This document shows, piece by piece, positions 1 through 9,212 of a stretch of 64,000 nucleotides of DNA (position 1 is the first letter of the stretch; the number at the start of each line of letters is the position of its first letter). The notes beneath the pieces were generated by a model. It did no database searches, was not told the origin of the DNA, and was given only the letters and a program-made list of their open reading frames with translations. The position numbers and the translations under genes are program-made. The stretch covers positions 496,001 to 560,000 of the forward strand of contig CAVUZI010000008.1 of the NCBI GenBank assembly GCA_963745955.1, written 5' to 3'. Source of the DNA: Bog-756 sp963745955 (GTDB taxonomy: Bacteria; Actinomycetota; Acidimicrobiia; Acidimicrobiales; RAAP-2).

Positions 1-762
1 CTGTGGCACGGCCTCGACGGCCTGCTGTTGAGCCCGGGGAAGGGGTTGTTCCTGTTCAACCCGCTGACGATCCTCGGGGTGGTCGGGCTGGTGCTCCTCT
101 TCGTCGGCCCGACCCGGGTGCGGAACCGTCGCTTCGGGGTCCTGTGCCTCCTCCTGGTCGTCCCGAGGATCCTCCTCTTCGCCAAGTGGAGCATCTGGGA
201 CGCAGGGTCCGTCTGGGGTCCCCGTTTCCTCCTTCCCGTGGTACCCGTGCTCACCTTGACCCTCATCCCCGTCCTGCAGGCCACCGACCGCCGCCGGATC
301 ACCGGTGTGCTGGTCCGGGCGCTGGCCGTCGTGCTGGCCCTGGTGGCGGCCTTCGTCAATTTCCTGTCCGTCCGCCTCTACTACGGGGAGTGGCTCGGAG
401 CGACGGCCAACCCCTACTGGCGGGCTCTGTTCCGCATCCAGGGCCCCAACACCTCCCCCGGACGTGCCACGCAGGTCGACTTCCATTTCTCCGCCTCACC
501 GATCTGGGGGGACGTCATCCTGATCCGACACCACATCGCCGACGTGGCCGGGATGTGGTGGGTCATCGGACATGGCCCGGTGGGCTGGGCCCTGCTCGCG
601 GTCGGCACCCTCATCCTGGTGGCCGCAGCGGTCGGGACACGCGGGATGCCTGCCTCCCGGTCCAACCCCGAGACGGAGCCCACCACAGCCTCGGTTCCGG
701 CGGGCAAGCCGGATGGGGTCAGCGTGGCGGACCACAGCCCCGACCCCGTTCCGAGTGGCTAA
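1..762 (+). CDS. C-terminal part of a polytopic GT-C-type membrane glycosyltransferase (partial)
   Basis: The reading frame is open from base 1, so the start lies upstream of the window; about 253 residues are visible. Hydrophobic helices alternate with short loops. The segments FNPL, WSIWDAG and SWGPRFLLPVVP-like (here SVWGPRFLLPVVP) are typical of the C-terminal half of lipid-linked-sugar GT-C transferases (PMT/ArnT-like families), which add sugars on the outer face of the membrane. The last 40 residues are a low-complexity Pro/Ser tail. The stop codon overlaps tail to tail with the stop of the convergent GT2 gene. The family is inferred from topology and these segments; the N-terminal catalytic loop is not visible. 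Confidence 0.7.
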   Translation: MWHGLDGLLLSPGKGLFLFNPLTILGVVGLVLLFVGPTRVRNRRFGVLCLLLVVPRILLFAKWSIWDAGSVWGPRFLLPVVPVLTLTLIPVLQATDRRRITGVLVRALAVVLALVAAFVNFLSVRLYYGEWLGATANPYWRALFRIQGPNTSPGRATQVDFHFSASPIWGDVILIRHHIADVAGMWWVIGHGPVGWALLAVGTLILVAAAVGTRGMPASRSNPETEPTTASVPAGKPDGVSVADHSPDPVPSG

Positions 763-1796
763 GTGGTCGATCCCCATGAGAGGTCGGGCCCCGATCCGAG
801 CCGGCCGGCCAGTGGGCCCAGTGCAGCCAGTGCGTCACCGGTGAAGGCCATCCGGGTGACCGTCGATGATTCGAACGCAGCCCGGAGGGCGGCGCAGACC
901 GAGGCCACCGTGGCCGGGTCGACCAGGGGCAGAAGGACGACCACCGCCGCACCGTCCGTCACCACGGCCGCCGGGACGGCCTCCGTCGAACCGGCCAGGA
1001 CGGAGCGGACCTGCTCGGCCAGCACCCCCGGGGCGGAGGGGCCGGAGGGGTCGCGCACGACGACGCCGGGCACCGCGGGGGTGGCCAGTAGCCCGAGCCT
1101 CGAGGAAGAGACGTCGGCGAGCATGGAGATCGAATCGTGGAGCGGATGGACCGTGCTCCCGGGCACGTGGGTCCACTGGACGGGTACCTCGGTGATCCGG
1201 AGACCGAGACGGTGGGCCTGTACCAGCACCTCGACGTCGAAGGCGAACCGATCGATGCGGACCAGGTGGAACAAGAGACGGGCCACCGGGGTGTGGAAGG
1301 CCTTGAAGCCGCACTGGGTGTCGTTGAGGCCGAGACCGGTGCCGGTGGTGACACAGCGGTTGAAGAGCCGGCCCATGACCGACCGCATGGCATACGAGCT
1401 CTCCACCATCGAATCGGCCAGCGCCCGCGATCCGATGGCCACGTCGTTGACCCGCAACCCGTCTATGAGACTGAGGATGGCCCGCGGGTCGATGGCCATG
1501 TCCGCGTCCATGTAGGCCGTGTACGGGCTGCGGGCGTGTGACACCCCGGTTCTCACCGCCGCTCCCTTGCCCCGGTTGACCGGATGGCGGACCACTCGGT
1601 GGTGGGGAAGGTGGGCGAGAAGAGAGCGGGCGGTGGCCGAGGTTGTGTCGGTGCTGCCGTCGTCGACCACCAGCAGTTCGGTCCGCCGGATGTCCACTGC
1701 TCCGTCACCTACCGCGGCGTCGAAACGCTTGATGCCTTCGGACAGCCGGTGGGCCTCGTTGAAGGCCGGAACGACGATGGTGAGCTCGAGTGTCAT
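759..1796 (-). CDS. GT2 family glycosyltransferase, dolichyl-phosphate glucosyltransferase type
   Basis: 345 residues. The N-terminal GT-A fold begins LTIVVPAFNEAHRL, with the nucleotide-binding VVDDGSTD near residue 45 and the metal-binding YMDADMAID near residue 95. NRGKGAAVRTG and NDTQCGFKAF are typical of the polyprenyl/dolichyl-phosphate beta-glucosyltransferase group, which loads a sugar from UDP-sugar onto a lipid phosphate at the inner membrane face. The C-terminal 100 residues are less conserved and have no recognised domain. It converges on the GT-C gene, a likely user of such lipid-linked sugars. Start ATG at 1796. Confidence 0.85.
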   Translation of the reverse strand: MTLELTIVVPAFNEAHRLSEGIKRFDAAVGDGAVDIRRTELLVVDDGSTDTTSATARSLLAHLPHHRVVRHPVNRGKGAAVRTGVSHARSPYTAYMDADMAIDPRAILSLIDGLRVNDVAIGSRALADSMVESSYAMRSVMGRLFNRCVTTGTGLGLNDTQCGFKAFHTPVARLLFHLVRIDRFAFDVEVLVQAHRLGLRITEVPVQWTHVPGSTVHPLHDSISMLADVSSSRLGLLATPAVPGVVVRDPSGPSAPGVLAEQVRSVLAGSTEAVPAAVVTDGAAVVVLLPLVDPATVASVCAALRAAFESSTVTRMAFTGDALAALGPLAGRLGSGPDLSWGSTT

Positions 1797-1855
1797 GGTC
1801 GTGGACCTCCGACCCTAGGTCTCAGGGCCGTCGATGGGTGGTCGCCGACCACCTC

Positions 1856-3304
1856 CTAGGGTTGCGCCGCCCCGACGAACCCCTCGGACCAAACCGGGTC
1901 GAAGGTGACCACGGTACCGGTGTGGGCCGCCTGGATGATCGTCGCACTCCCGTATGCCGTGGGTTGTCCGTCGAGCGTGGGGCCAACGTACATGACCACG
2001 TGGTCGATACCGGTCCCGCCGAAATCGTAGAAGAGCAGATCGCCGGGCTCGAGGTCGCTCGCGCTCACGTGGGGGAACGCCGCGTACTGGTCGGCCGCCG
2101 AGTGGTCCATGGACACGCCGGCGTTGGCCCACGCCAGCATGGTGAGCCCGGAGCAGTCGACCCCGGCCGAGCTGGCTCCGCCCCAGACGTAGGGGACACC
2201 GAGGTACTGCATGGCCGCGTGTACGGCGGCCAGGCCCGCGGCCGTGGGACTGCCGCCGTAGGCGAAGGTGACGCCCCCCGCGCTACTGGCCGCCTTGTTG
2301 GCCGCCGAGGCGGCGTTCTCGGCTGCCTGGCTCCCCCCGCTGACCGTGCTGGCCACCTGGGCCGCCTGTGAGGCCGCGTTGGCTGCGGCCTGGGCCGTCG
2401 CCGGAGAGGTTGCGGAAGAGGCCTTCTTGGCCGCGGCGGCAGCCTGGGCGGCGGCCTGCTCGGCGATCTGTTGGGCCAGGGTCCCTTTGACCTGGTTGAG
2501 GGTGGCCTCGGAAAGTGAGCTGGCGGCTTCGGCCCTCTGGCGAGCCTGGTCCTCGGTGCCGAGCTGGGAGGTCTGGGCCTGCTGCTCGGACAGGAGCTTG
2601 GTCCGGGTGGCGGACAGCTTCTGCTGGCCGGCCTGCACCCGGGCCACGTCCAGCGCCGCGTCGCCCGCACCCAGCTTCTCGTAGAGGTTACGGGTCTGGG
2701 CCCCGGTGGTCGGGGCCGCGAAGATCTCGGCCACCGCGGCCGTCGAGGTGTCGTCGATGTAGGCCTGAACGGCATCGTTGCGCAGCTCGGAGCGCTCGGT
2801 GACGAGCTTGGTCCTGATGGCGTCGATGGACGCCTGTGTCGCCTTCAGTTCCGACCTGGTGTTGGTCAGTTCGACCACGGACTGGTCGTACTGCTCATCG
2901 GCCCGGTCGAGCTCCTCCTGTTCGCGGGAGATCTGGCTCTCCAACTTGGCCACCTGGGCCTCGGTGGCGTTGATCTGGCCCTGCGAGGTGGATGTGGCGT
3001 CGGGAGCCGGTGCCGTGGACGTGGGGGACGAGGTGGGCGAGGTGACGGTGGCGGCCGTCGAGGTGGCGGTGGCGGCCGTCGAGGTCCCGGTGGCCCCGGC
3101 CGTCCCGGGCAAGATGGCCAGGCCCAGGAGCACCGCCGAGCACAGGGCGATCACAGAGAGGCCGGAGCACCGCCGCCGACCGCGGTCGGCCTCTGCCCGG
3201 CGTTGGCCGTCGACGCCGATGATGAGGACTCGCGACCGGTCGTGGGCGGTCGATCGTCCGGCCCGGACAGAAGCCACTTTTGACACGCTGTTCTCCCTGC
3301 CCAT
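1856..3304 (-). CDS. Secreted NlpC/P60 family peptidoglycan endopeptidase with coiled-coil region
   Basis: I place the start at the ATG at 3304, giving 482 residues; a longer open frame runs back into the divergent esterase but is not plausible coding. A basic segment precedes a hydrophobic signal at about residues 45-70, then a Thr/Ser/Ala-rich linker, a long coiled coil (about 100-250, RipA/PcsB-like), an Ala/Ser-rich stretch, and a C-terminal NlpC/P60 domain. The catalytic Cys is in VDCSGLTML (about residue 384), followed by His in IDHVVMYVG (about 435) and His in QAAHTG (about 461). Such enzymes cut D-Glu/meso-DAP stem-peptide bonds during growth and division. The coiled coil suggests an autoinhibitory or FtsEX-type contact, which is inference. 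Confidence 0.88.
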   Translation of the reverse strand: MGRENSVSKVASVRAGRSTAHDRSRVLIIGVDGQRRAEADRGRRRCSGLSVIALCSAVLLGLAILPGTAGATGTSTAATATSTAATVTSPTSSPTSTAPAPDATSTSQGQINATEAQVAKLESQISREQEELDRADEQYDQSVVELTNTRSELKATQASIDAIRTKLVTERSELRNDAVQAYIDDTSTAAVAEIFAAPTTGAQTRNLYEKLGAGDAALDVARVQAGQQKLSATRTKLLSEQQAQTSQLGTEDQARQRAEAASSLSEATLNQVKGTLAQQIAEQAAAQAAAAAKKASSATSPATAQAAANAASQAAQVASTVSGGSQAAENAASAANKAASSAGGVTFAYGGSPTAAGLAAVHAAMQYLGVPYVWGGASSAGVDCSGLTMLAWANAGVSMDHSAADQYAAFPHVSASDLEPGDLLFYDFGGTGIDHVVMYVGPTLDGQPTAYGSATIIQAAHTGTVVTFDPVWSEGFVGAAQP

Positions 3305-3451
3305 GGGTTGAAGAAGGTGAAAGTGCTGTTCACCACCGCTTTTGTTCCGCGAGCCGACAAGCCTTTCCCTGTGCCAGGGCAGAAGGGCCGCCGAACTCGA
3401 TAAGTTGCCAGAATCATCGGCAATTCCGCCGGATAACTGGAGGGCACATTG

Positions 3452-5032
3452 ATGGACGGGGTAGTCGAGGTCCGAGGGGGCCGGATCCGAGGCGTCCAGC
3501 GGGACGGCCACTGGTCCTTCTCGGGCGTTCCCTATGCCAGCTCTCCCGAGCGTGGGGGCCGCTGGCGGCCGCCGGGCCCGGTGGCCGGATGGACGGGAGT
3601 GAAGGAGTGCGACCGGTTCGGGCCGATCGCCCCCCAGTCGCCCGGCCTGATCGAGCTCTCCCTCGGTGGCGAGCCCGACGAGCACTCCGAGGACTGCCTC
3701 ACCCTCAATGTCTGGACTCCCGCGCCCGATGGGGCCCGGCGGCCGGTGATGGTGTGGGTCCATGGCGGGTCGTTCGTTTCAGGATCGGGTGCGGGGAGCT
3801 TGTACCGAGGTGGAATGTTGTCACGCGAAGGCGATGTCGTGGTAGTCACCATCAACTACCGGCTCGGCCTCCTCGGCTTTCTGGCCCATCCCGTGTTCGA
3901 GGAATCGGGGCAGACCTGGCTGGGCGGCGAGGAGTGGTCAGGATTCGGTAACTGGGGTCTGGCCGACCAGGTGGTAGCGCTCCACTGGGTGCGCGACCAC
4001 ATTGCGGACTTCGGGGGCGATCCCGGCAACGTCACCCTCTTCGGTGAGTCGGCGGGCGGGATGAGCGTCTCGGCCCTGCTGGCCACCCCGGCGGCCCGTG
4101 GACTGTTCCAGCGGGCCATCGTCCAGAGCGGACCGCCCTACACCTACACCGCCGAACGGGCCTCTGCCCGTGCCGAGCAGGTGGCGGCCCACCTGGGCGT
4201 GCGCCTGACCCGGAAGGCCCTCGAAGAGGTGCCGGCAGCCGCATTGGTCCGCGCCGCGGCCGAGGTCGGAATGGACGTCGCCGCCAACGACGACCCGGCG
4301 TTGCTGATGATGCCCGTTGTCGACGGAGGTCTGCTGCAGGTGGATCCCGTTGCCGCGGTGGCCGAAGGTTCGGCGTCCCACGTGCCCCTGTTGATCGGTA
4401 CGACCCGGGACGAGTCGGCATTCTTCACGGTCGGGAACACCGCGCTGAGCACACTGGACGAGGACGGCCTGCGGCGGTGGACGCGGCGCCTGACCCCGGA
4501 GGCAGAGGCAGCGGACGACCTCATCGCCTCGGTGCGGGCGGCGCGGGCAGGACGGGGAGAAGCGCTGCACCCGCGGGATCTGTGGGTGGCCATCGCCACC
4601 GAGTACGTGTTCCGGTTGCCGTCCATCCGGTTGGCCGACGCCCACGCCGGCGCCGCCCGGCCCGGTGTCGGCACCTACTGCTACCTGTTCACCTGGGAGT
4701 CGCCGGCCTTCGGCGGGATCCTGGGATCGTGCCACGCCCTGGACATACCGTTCGTGTTCGGGACCGTCCACAATCCGGCCGTGCAGACGTTTTCGGGTGG
4801 GGGGGCCGACGCATTGGGCCTGTCGGCCACCGTACGGACCGCATGGACGGCCTTCGCCCGGACCGGTTCACCGGAAGGCTGGACGCAGTGGGACGATCTG
4901 GCCCGGCCGACCAGGGTGCTCGGGCCGTGGCCCGGGAGCGGGGCGATGGAGCACCAGGTCGGGCGGCCGCGGGACCTGGAGCTGGAGGCGATGGCCGCCC
5001 TCGTGGCCGCCCGTACCACCACGGGGACGTAG
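3452..5032 (+). CDS. Type B carboxylesterase
   Basis: 526 residues, the usual length of bacterial type-B carboxylesterases, alpha/beta hydrolases that split carboxylic esters. The catalytic Ser is in GESAGG (about residue 200), the acid is the Glu of TRDESAFF (about 320) and the His is in GSCHALDIP (about 427). The oxyanion-hole region WVHGGSFVSGSG is present, as is the N-terminal signature SEDCLTLNVWTP. No signal peptide is seen. The ATG at 3452 is preferred to the TTG one codon earlier because GGAGGG lies seven bases upstream. The stop codon (5030-5032) falls inside the downstream tRNA gene, so the two genes overlap by 10 bases. Confidence 0.93.
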   Translation: MDGVVEVRGGRIRGVQRDGHWSFSGVPYASSPERGGRWRPPGPVAGWTGVKECDRFGPIAPQSPGLIELSLGGEPDEHSEDCLTLNVWTPAPDGARRPVMVWVHGGSFVSGSGAGSLYRGGMLSREGDVVVVTINYRLGLLGFLAHPVFEESGQTWLGGEEWSGFGNWGLADQVVALHWVRDHIADFGGDPGNVTLFGESAGGMSVSALLATPAARGLFQRAIVQSGPPYTYTAERASARAEQVAAHLGVRLTRKALEEVPAAALVRAAAEVGMDVAANDDPALLMMPVVDGGLLQVDPVAAVAEGSASHVPLLIGTTRDESAFFTVGNTALSTLDEDGLRRWTRRLTPEAEAADDLIASVRAARAGRGEALHPRDLWVAIATEYVFRLPSIRLADAHAGAARPGVGTYCYLFTWESPAFGGILGSCHALDIPFVFGTVHNPAVQTFSGGGADALGLSATVRTAWTAFARTGSPEGWTQWDDLARPTRVLGPWPGSGAMEHQVGRPRDLELEAMAALVAARTTTGT

Positions 5033-5099
5033 CCCAATCGGCAGAGGCAGGGCGCTTAAACCGCCTCCAGTGAGGGTTCGACTCCCTCCGTCCCCACCA
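5023..5099 (+). tRNA. tRNA with anticodon UAA (Leu, UUA codons) but a short class I variable loop
   Basis: A full cloverleaf can be drawn by hand: 7-bp acceptor stem GGGGACG/CGTCCCC, D arm starting GCC with GG in the loop, 5-bp anticodon stem GGGCG/CGCCT (one G-U), loop CTTAAAC, 5-base variable region CCAGT, T stem GAGGG/CCCTC with loop TTCGACT, discriminator A and encoded CCA. The loop places UAA at positions 34-36, which reads the leucine codon UUA. Ordinary bacterial tRNA-Leu has a long variable arm; this one does not, although its D arm with an extra base (GGCAGAGGC) looks Leu-like. It could be a genuine atypical tRNA-Leu, a tRNA charged with another amino acid, or a pseudo-tRNA. Confidence 0.85.
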
Positions 5100-5142
5100 A
5101 TTCGCAACCCAGCTGGAACCCGAAGGCAAGGAGGTGGTCCCC

Positions 5143-5658
5143 GTGGTCGAAGAACTCGAAGATCCGCGCCGGCACGAACCCGTGTTCATCCTGGGTGAGC
5201 GCGAGATGCTCGAGGGCTGGCTCGAGTTCCATCGAATCACCTTGCTCATCAAGTGCGAGGGACTCGACGATCGGTCCCGCAAGGCCAGGCCTGTGTCCAC
5301 CTCCAACCTGTCCCTGCACGGCCTGGTGCGGCACATGGCCGAGGTCGAACGGAACTGGTTCCGCCGCGTGCTGCTGGAGGACCAGGCCGCCCCGATCTGG
5401 TTCGATCCGGCCGTGGAGGACAGTGAGCTGGTCCCCCTCGACGACGCCGACTGGGAGACCGACCTCGGCCTCTGGCGGGCCGAGTGTGATGCGAGCCGGG
5501 CGGCGGCTGGGCCGCGGCAGCTGGACGACACGGGGACCAGGAGGGGGAAGCCGTGCTCGTTGCGGTGGATCTATGTTCATATGATCGAGGAGTACGCCCG
5601 CCACAACGGCCACGCCGATCTCATCCGCGAGATGATCGACGGCAGGGTCGGCGCCTGA
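5143..5658 (+). CDS. DinB/DUF664 family protein (possible thiol-dependent enzyme)
   Basis: 171 residues. The four-helix DinB fold is suggested by the pattern LSLHGLVRHMAEVERNWF and the C-terminal LRWIYVHMIEEYARHNGH, with conserved His residues in both that would bind a metal. In actinobacteria DUF664/DinB proteins are mycothiol-dependent transferases or detoxification enzymes; the substrate cannot be read from sequence. The GTG at 5143 is chosen because AAGGAGG (5127-5133) lies nine bases upstream; an earlier in-frame GTG at 5134 overlaps that site. It follows the tRNA by about 43 bases and precedes the sulfatase closely, so the two may be cotranscribed. Confidence 0.85.
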   Translation: MVEELEDPRRHEPVFILGEREMLEGWLEFHRITLLIKCEGLDDRSRKARPVSTSNLSLHGLVRHMAEVERNWFRRVLLEDQAAPIWFDPAVEDSELVPLDDADWETDLGLWRAECDASRAAAGPRQLDDTGTRRGKPCSLRWIYVHMIEEYARHNGHADLIREMIDGRVGA

Positions 5659-5679
5659 GCCAGAGGGGAGGGAATGGAC

Positions 5680-7215
5680 ATGGCACATGATCCTGTGGTG
5701 GCCGAGACCACCCGGGTGAGGGAGAGTCTCGAACCCCGGTTCGTGCTCGGGGAGCAGGAGCAGCGGGCCGATGCCGCGCTCGCCCGATTCGGCGGCTCGA
5801 CCGGGAAGCGGCCCAACATCTTGATGGTCCTGTTCGATGACGTCGGGTGGGGCGACTTCGGCTGCTATGGCGGGGGAGTGGCCGTCGGGGCACCGACCCC
5901 CAACATCGACCGGCTGGCCCGGCGGGGGACCCTGCTCACCTCGTGCTATTCGGAGCCGTCGTGTACCCCGTCCCGTGCGTCGATCATGACCGGTCGCCTA
6001 CCCATGCGGCACGGCTTGCTCCGACCGCCGATGTACGGCCAGCCCGGCGGTCTCGACGGTGAGGTGACGGTGGCCCAGCTGCTGTCCGCCGCCGGCTACG
6101 CCACCCAGGCGGTGGGCAAGTGGCACATCGGTGAGAACGTCGAGTCGCAGCCCCAGAACGTGGGCTTCGACGACTTCTTCGGTTTCCTCTCGGTGTCCGA
6201 CATGTACACCGAATGGCGGGATCCCAACTTCTTTCCCGAGATCGTGTACAGCGAGGAGCGCACCAAGTGGGTAGAGAACCTGCCCTTCAACAAGTGCTTC
6301 GTCCACGCCACCCGGGGCGGCGAGGTCGAGAACGTCGAGGAGGTGACCGTGCCCGTGCTCTCCCTGCTGGACGACAAGTGGGCCGACTACTCGCTCGACT
6401 TCATCAGGAGGATGGCGGGGCCAGGTGGAGGCCGGCGGCAGCCGTGGTTCCTCTACCACTGCACGCGGGGCGCCCACTTCGACAACTATCCCCACGAGCG
6501 GTTCCTCGGCGCGTCCCCGGCCAAGCATCCCTACAAGGACACCATCATCGAGCTCGACGACATCGTGGGCCGGCTGGTGGCCGAGCTCGAGGCCACCGGG
6601 CAGATGGAGGACACGTTGATCTTCCTCTCCTCGGACAACGGGCCCGAGATGGAGACATGGCCCGACGCCGCCTACTCGCCGTTCCGAAGTGCCAAGGGCT
6701 CGACCTGGGAAGGGGGGCAGCGCGTACCCGCAATCTTCGCCTGGCCCGGGATGATCGCCGCCGATCGGGCCACGGACGGCCTGTTCTCGCAGATGGACCT
6801 GTTCAATACGATCCTCAACCTGGCCGGCGCGTCCGCATCAGTGCCCGAAGACCGCTATATCGACGGCATCGACCAGTCCTCGTTCCTCCTCGATCCCGAC
6901 GGTCTGTCGAACCGCAAGTACCTCTACTACTGGTTGACCAACGTGTTCTCGGCACTGCGGGTGGGCGAGTGGAAGTTCATGGTGGCCTCGACGTCGGATG
7001 ACGACCGGGACTGCCTCAACCTGGGCGGCTTCACCGGGGTGACCCAGAAGTACTCACACGGTCGCCTCTACAACCTCTACCTCGACCCCAAGGAGAGCCG
7101 GAGCTACATGATCCGCAAGCTGGCCTACATCGACAGCTTCACCAGCGGCATCGCCAGGCATTTCTCGACCTTCGGCACGTACCCGCCCAAACGGCCCATC
7201 GCGGCCATGAGCTGA
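5680..7215 (+). CDS. Arylsulfatase-type sulfatase
   Basis: 511 residues. The core starts RPNILMVLFDDVGWGDFGCYG, with the paired Asp residues that bind calcium. The formylglycine signature CTPSR is at about residue 95 (Cys converted by an FGE-type enzyme), followed by the family segment SIMTGRLPMRHG. Further sites are VGKWHIG (Lys and His) and SSDNGPEM (Asp/Asn metal ligands). No signal peptide is visible, so it is probably cytoplasmic. It hydrolyses sulfate esters; the substrate is unknown. A strong SD (5665-5672) sits one base from the ATG at 5674 but seven from the ATG at 5680, so I prefer 5680. Confidence 0.93.
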   Translation: MAHDPVVAETTRVRESLEPRFVLGEQEQRADAALARFGGSTGKRPNILMVLFDDVGWGDFGCYGGGVAVGAPTPNIDRLARRGTLLTSCYSEPSCTPSRASIMTGRLPMRHGLLRPPMYGQPGGLDGEVTVAQLLSAAGYATQAVGKWHIGENVESQPQNVGFDDFFGFLSVSDMYTEWRDPNFFPEIVYSEERTKWVENLPFNKCFVHATRGGEVENVEEVTVPVLSLLDDKWADYSLDFIRRMAGPGGGRRQPWFLYHCTRGAHFDNYPHERFLGASPAKHPYKDTIIELDDIVGRLVAELEATGQMEDTLIFLSSDNGPEMETWPDAAYSPFRSAKGSTWEGGQRVPAIFAWPGMIAADRATDGLFSQMDLFNTILNLAGASASVPEDRYIDGIDQSSFLLDPDGLSNRKYLYYWLTNVFSALRVGEWKFMVASTSDDDRDCLNLGGFTGVTQKYSHGRLYNLYLDPKESRSYMIRKLAYIDSFTSGIARHFSTFGTYPPKRPIAAMS

Positions 7216-7319
7216 CGGGCCGGCTGTCCGGTCGGTGGGCGCCGGTGGTGATCACACCGATCCGACGCTTCTACCGTCGTTCTTTGGACCCACAAGAGAA
7301 GGAGCCGGAGGCAGGTGGC

Positions 7320-8420
7320 GTGATGGAATGCGCAGACGGCCGACATCGACCCATCGCACCCGCCCGGACCTGGTGGGCGGCGGGTCTGGTAGCAGTAGCG
7401 CTGCTGGCTGGTGCGTGTGGAGGGGGCGCCACCGGCGCGACCTCGACGATCTCGACGCCGACCACGCCCACCCGGCCGACGACACCGGGCGCGCCGACGA
7501 CACCGGGCGCGCCGACGACACCGACCACTGGATCGAGCGACGCCAGCATCGGTTGCCGCCGACCGTCAGCGCCAGCCGGGACGACGACCATGACCGCGAC
7601 CGTCGCCGGCGAGCACCGGGTCGCCGTCATCCATCTCCCCACCTCCTACCACCCGCCGACTCCGCTGCCGCTGGTCATGAACATGCACGGCAGCGGATCA
7701 ACCGCATCCGAACAGGAGGTGTTGACCGGCATGGATGCCACGGCCGACGCCGACGACTTCATCGTGGTCTATCCCCAGGGAGACATTCCGGAGGGCACCG
7801 GGTTCGATTGGAATGTGCCCGGTGAACCGTTGATCGGGGGTGCCGCCGTGCCGGCCGACGCGCCCGACGACGTGTCGTTCGTCGAACGGCTGGTCGCACT
7901 GGTCGAGCAGAAGTACTGCATCGACCCGCGACGCGTCTACGCCACGGGCTTTTCCGGAGGCGCCCGCATGGCCAGCCAGCTGGGCTGCGACGCATCGACG
8001 ATCTTCGCCGCCGTGGCCCCGGTTTCCGGTCTCCGGTTCCCCAGCCCGTGCCCCTCGGAACGTCCCGTGCCCGTGGTTTCGTTCCACGGCACAGCCGACC
8101 CGGTCGATCCCTACAACGGCAACGGCCAGAAGTACTGGACGTACAGTGTCCCCGACGCGGCCCGACGGTGGGGGGTGCACAACGGCTGTTCGGCCACACC
8201 TGCTGTCTCCCAACCGGACGCGGGGGTGGCCCTCACCTCCTACGGCGGCTGCTCGGGTGGTGCCGCAGTCAGTCTCTATACGGTCGAGGGGGAGGGCCAC
8301 GAATGGCCCGGCGGACCGCACCTTCCGAAGAGACTCACCCGGGTCCTCGGACCGCAGTCCACCGCCATCAGCGCCAACGCGACGATGTGGGCCTTCTTCG
8401 TCGCCCATCCGCTCATCTGA
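7320..8420 (+). CDS. Secreted PHB-depolymerase-like esterase (LpqC family), probable lipoprotein
   Basis: 366 residues from GTG 7320 (GGAGG eight bases upstream; ATG 7323 is the alternative). A hydrophobic signal ending LLAGACGGG suggests a lipoprotein with the Cys near residue 36, then a Thr/Pro linker (about 40-75). The alpha/beta-hydrolase domain has the nucleophile Ser in ATGFSGGARM, an early PLVMNMHGSG oxyanion segment, and a final GHEWPGG containing the catalytic His. This arrangement matches the esterase/PHB depolymerase family that includes polyhydroxybutyrate depolymerases, feruloyl esterases and mycobacterial LpqC. The substrate is uncertain. Confidence 0.87.
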   Translation: MMECADGRHRPIAPARTWWAAGLVAVALLAGACGGGATGATSTISTPTTPTRPTTPGAPTTPGAPTTPTTGSSDASIGCRRPSAPAGTTTMTATVAGEHRVAVIHLPTSYHPPTPLPLVMNMHGSGSTASEQEVLTGMDATADADDFIVVYPQGDIPEGTGFDWNVPGEPLIGGAAVPADAPDDVSFVERLVALVEQKYCIDPRRVYATGFSGGARMASQLGCDASTIFAAVAPVSGLRFPSPCPSERPVPVVSFHGTADPVDPYNGNGQKYWTYSVPDAARRWGVHNGCSATPAVSQPDAGVALTSYGGCSGGAAVSLYTVEGEGHEWPGGPHLPKRLTRVLGPQSTAISANATMWAFFVAHPLI

Positions 8421-8606
8421 TCACGATCCGAGAGCCGACCCCCTCGGTGGTGCCCGGTCCTGCCCCTGCCGGCGGCGACGGCATCCCGTCGGTGCGCGCG
8501 GGTACCGGACCGGGGAATCGCCAGGCCGGGGGACCGACAGGCCTCTTCGCCGCCCGAGGCCGGGGTCATGCCCGGGGCGGCATCGCACCGGCATTAGAGT
8601 TGTCCC

Positions 8607-9212
8607 GTGGTGCACCTCAGTGCGACTCAGTGGATCGTCTATGGAGCGCTCTCGGTGGTCTGGGCGTTCTTGGGTTACCGGCTCTCCGAAAATGACCGCA
8701 AGGTGCTCGGGAGGACACCGTGGGGGCTGCCGTCTGCCCTGTGGGCGTTCTTCTGGTTCCTCTCCCTGCTGGTGGGGCTGATCCTCTTCCTGATCGCGCA
8801 CTCCACCGGTGTGCGCCAGGCCCACCAGAACCCCCCCATGGCCGGCACCCCGATGGGCGCCCCTCCAGCCCCGCCGGCGGTCGGCCGGAAGGGCCCGGCC
8901 AGCGCGTCCGAGCTCTTCCCGGCCTACCCGCGACCGGCGAACGGGCAGCCTCCTTGGGCCGAATCGGAACCCGAGCAGGCGCGGGCTGACCAACCCCAAC
9001 CGCCGGATCGCCAGACCGGGGCCGTGCCGGGCTCGGGCGGCCCCCCGGCTGCTGAGCCGGGATGGCCCCACTCGCCGCCGGCCTGGCACCCCGACCCCAG
9101 CGGGAGGTTCCACTACCGGTGGTGGGATGGGAGCCAGTGGACGTCGCAGGTCTCCACCGACGGGCACCATCTGATCGACACCAATCCCGACCAGCGCATC
9201 GGTCCCTACTGA
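8607..9212 (+). CDS. Membrane protein with C-terminal DUF2510 domain
   Basis: 201 residues. Two hydrophobic segments lie at the N-terminus (about 8-26 and 43-65). A long Pro/Ala/Glu-rich linker follows (about 70-150), then a C-terminal DUF2510 motif, AWHPDPSGRFHYRWWDG, with the WW pair typical of that short actinobacterial domain. Function is unknown; DUF2510 is usually fused to membrane segments and secreted domains. The gene starts with GTG and its last codons overlap an antisense pseudogene scrap (9206-9362). Confidence 0.8.
   Translation: MVHLSATQWIVYGALSVVWAFLGYRLSENDRKVLGRTPWGLPSALWAFFWFLSLLVGLILFLIAHSTGVRQAHQNPPMAGTPMGAPPAPPAVGRKGPASASELFPAYPRPANGQPPWAESEPEQARADQPQPPDRQTGAVPGSGGPPAAEPGWPHSPPAWHPDPSGRFHYRWWDGSQWTSQVSTDGHHLIDTNPDQRIGPY

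Noticed and set aside
3..779. Long plus-strand open frame at the left edge
   Set aside because: It is a frame shadow of the GT-C membrane gene; composition is Pro/Arg/Gly-rich with no motifs, as expected of an out-of-frame high-GC reading.
3305..3451. Possible cyclic-di-AMP (ydaO-type) riboswitch upstream of the NlpC/P60 gene
   Set aside because: Such riboswitches are common before actinobacterial wall hydrolases, but I could not match the conserved core in this 147-bp region.
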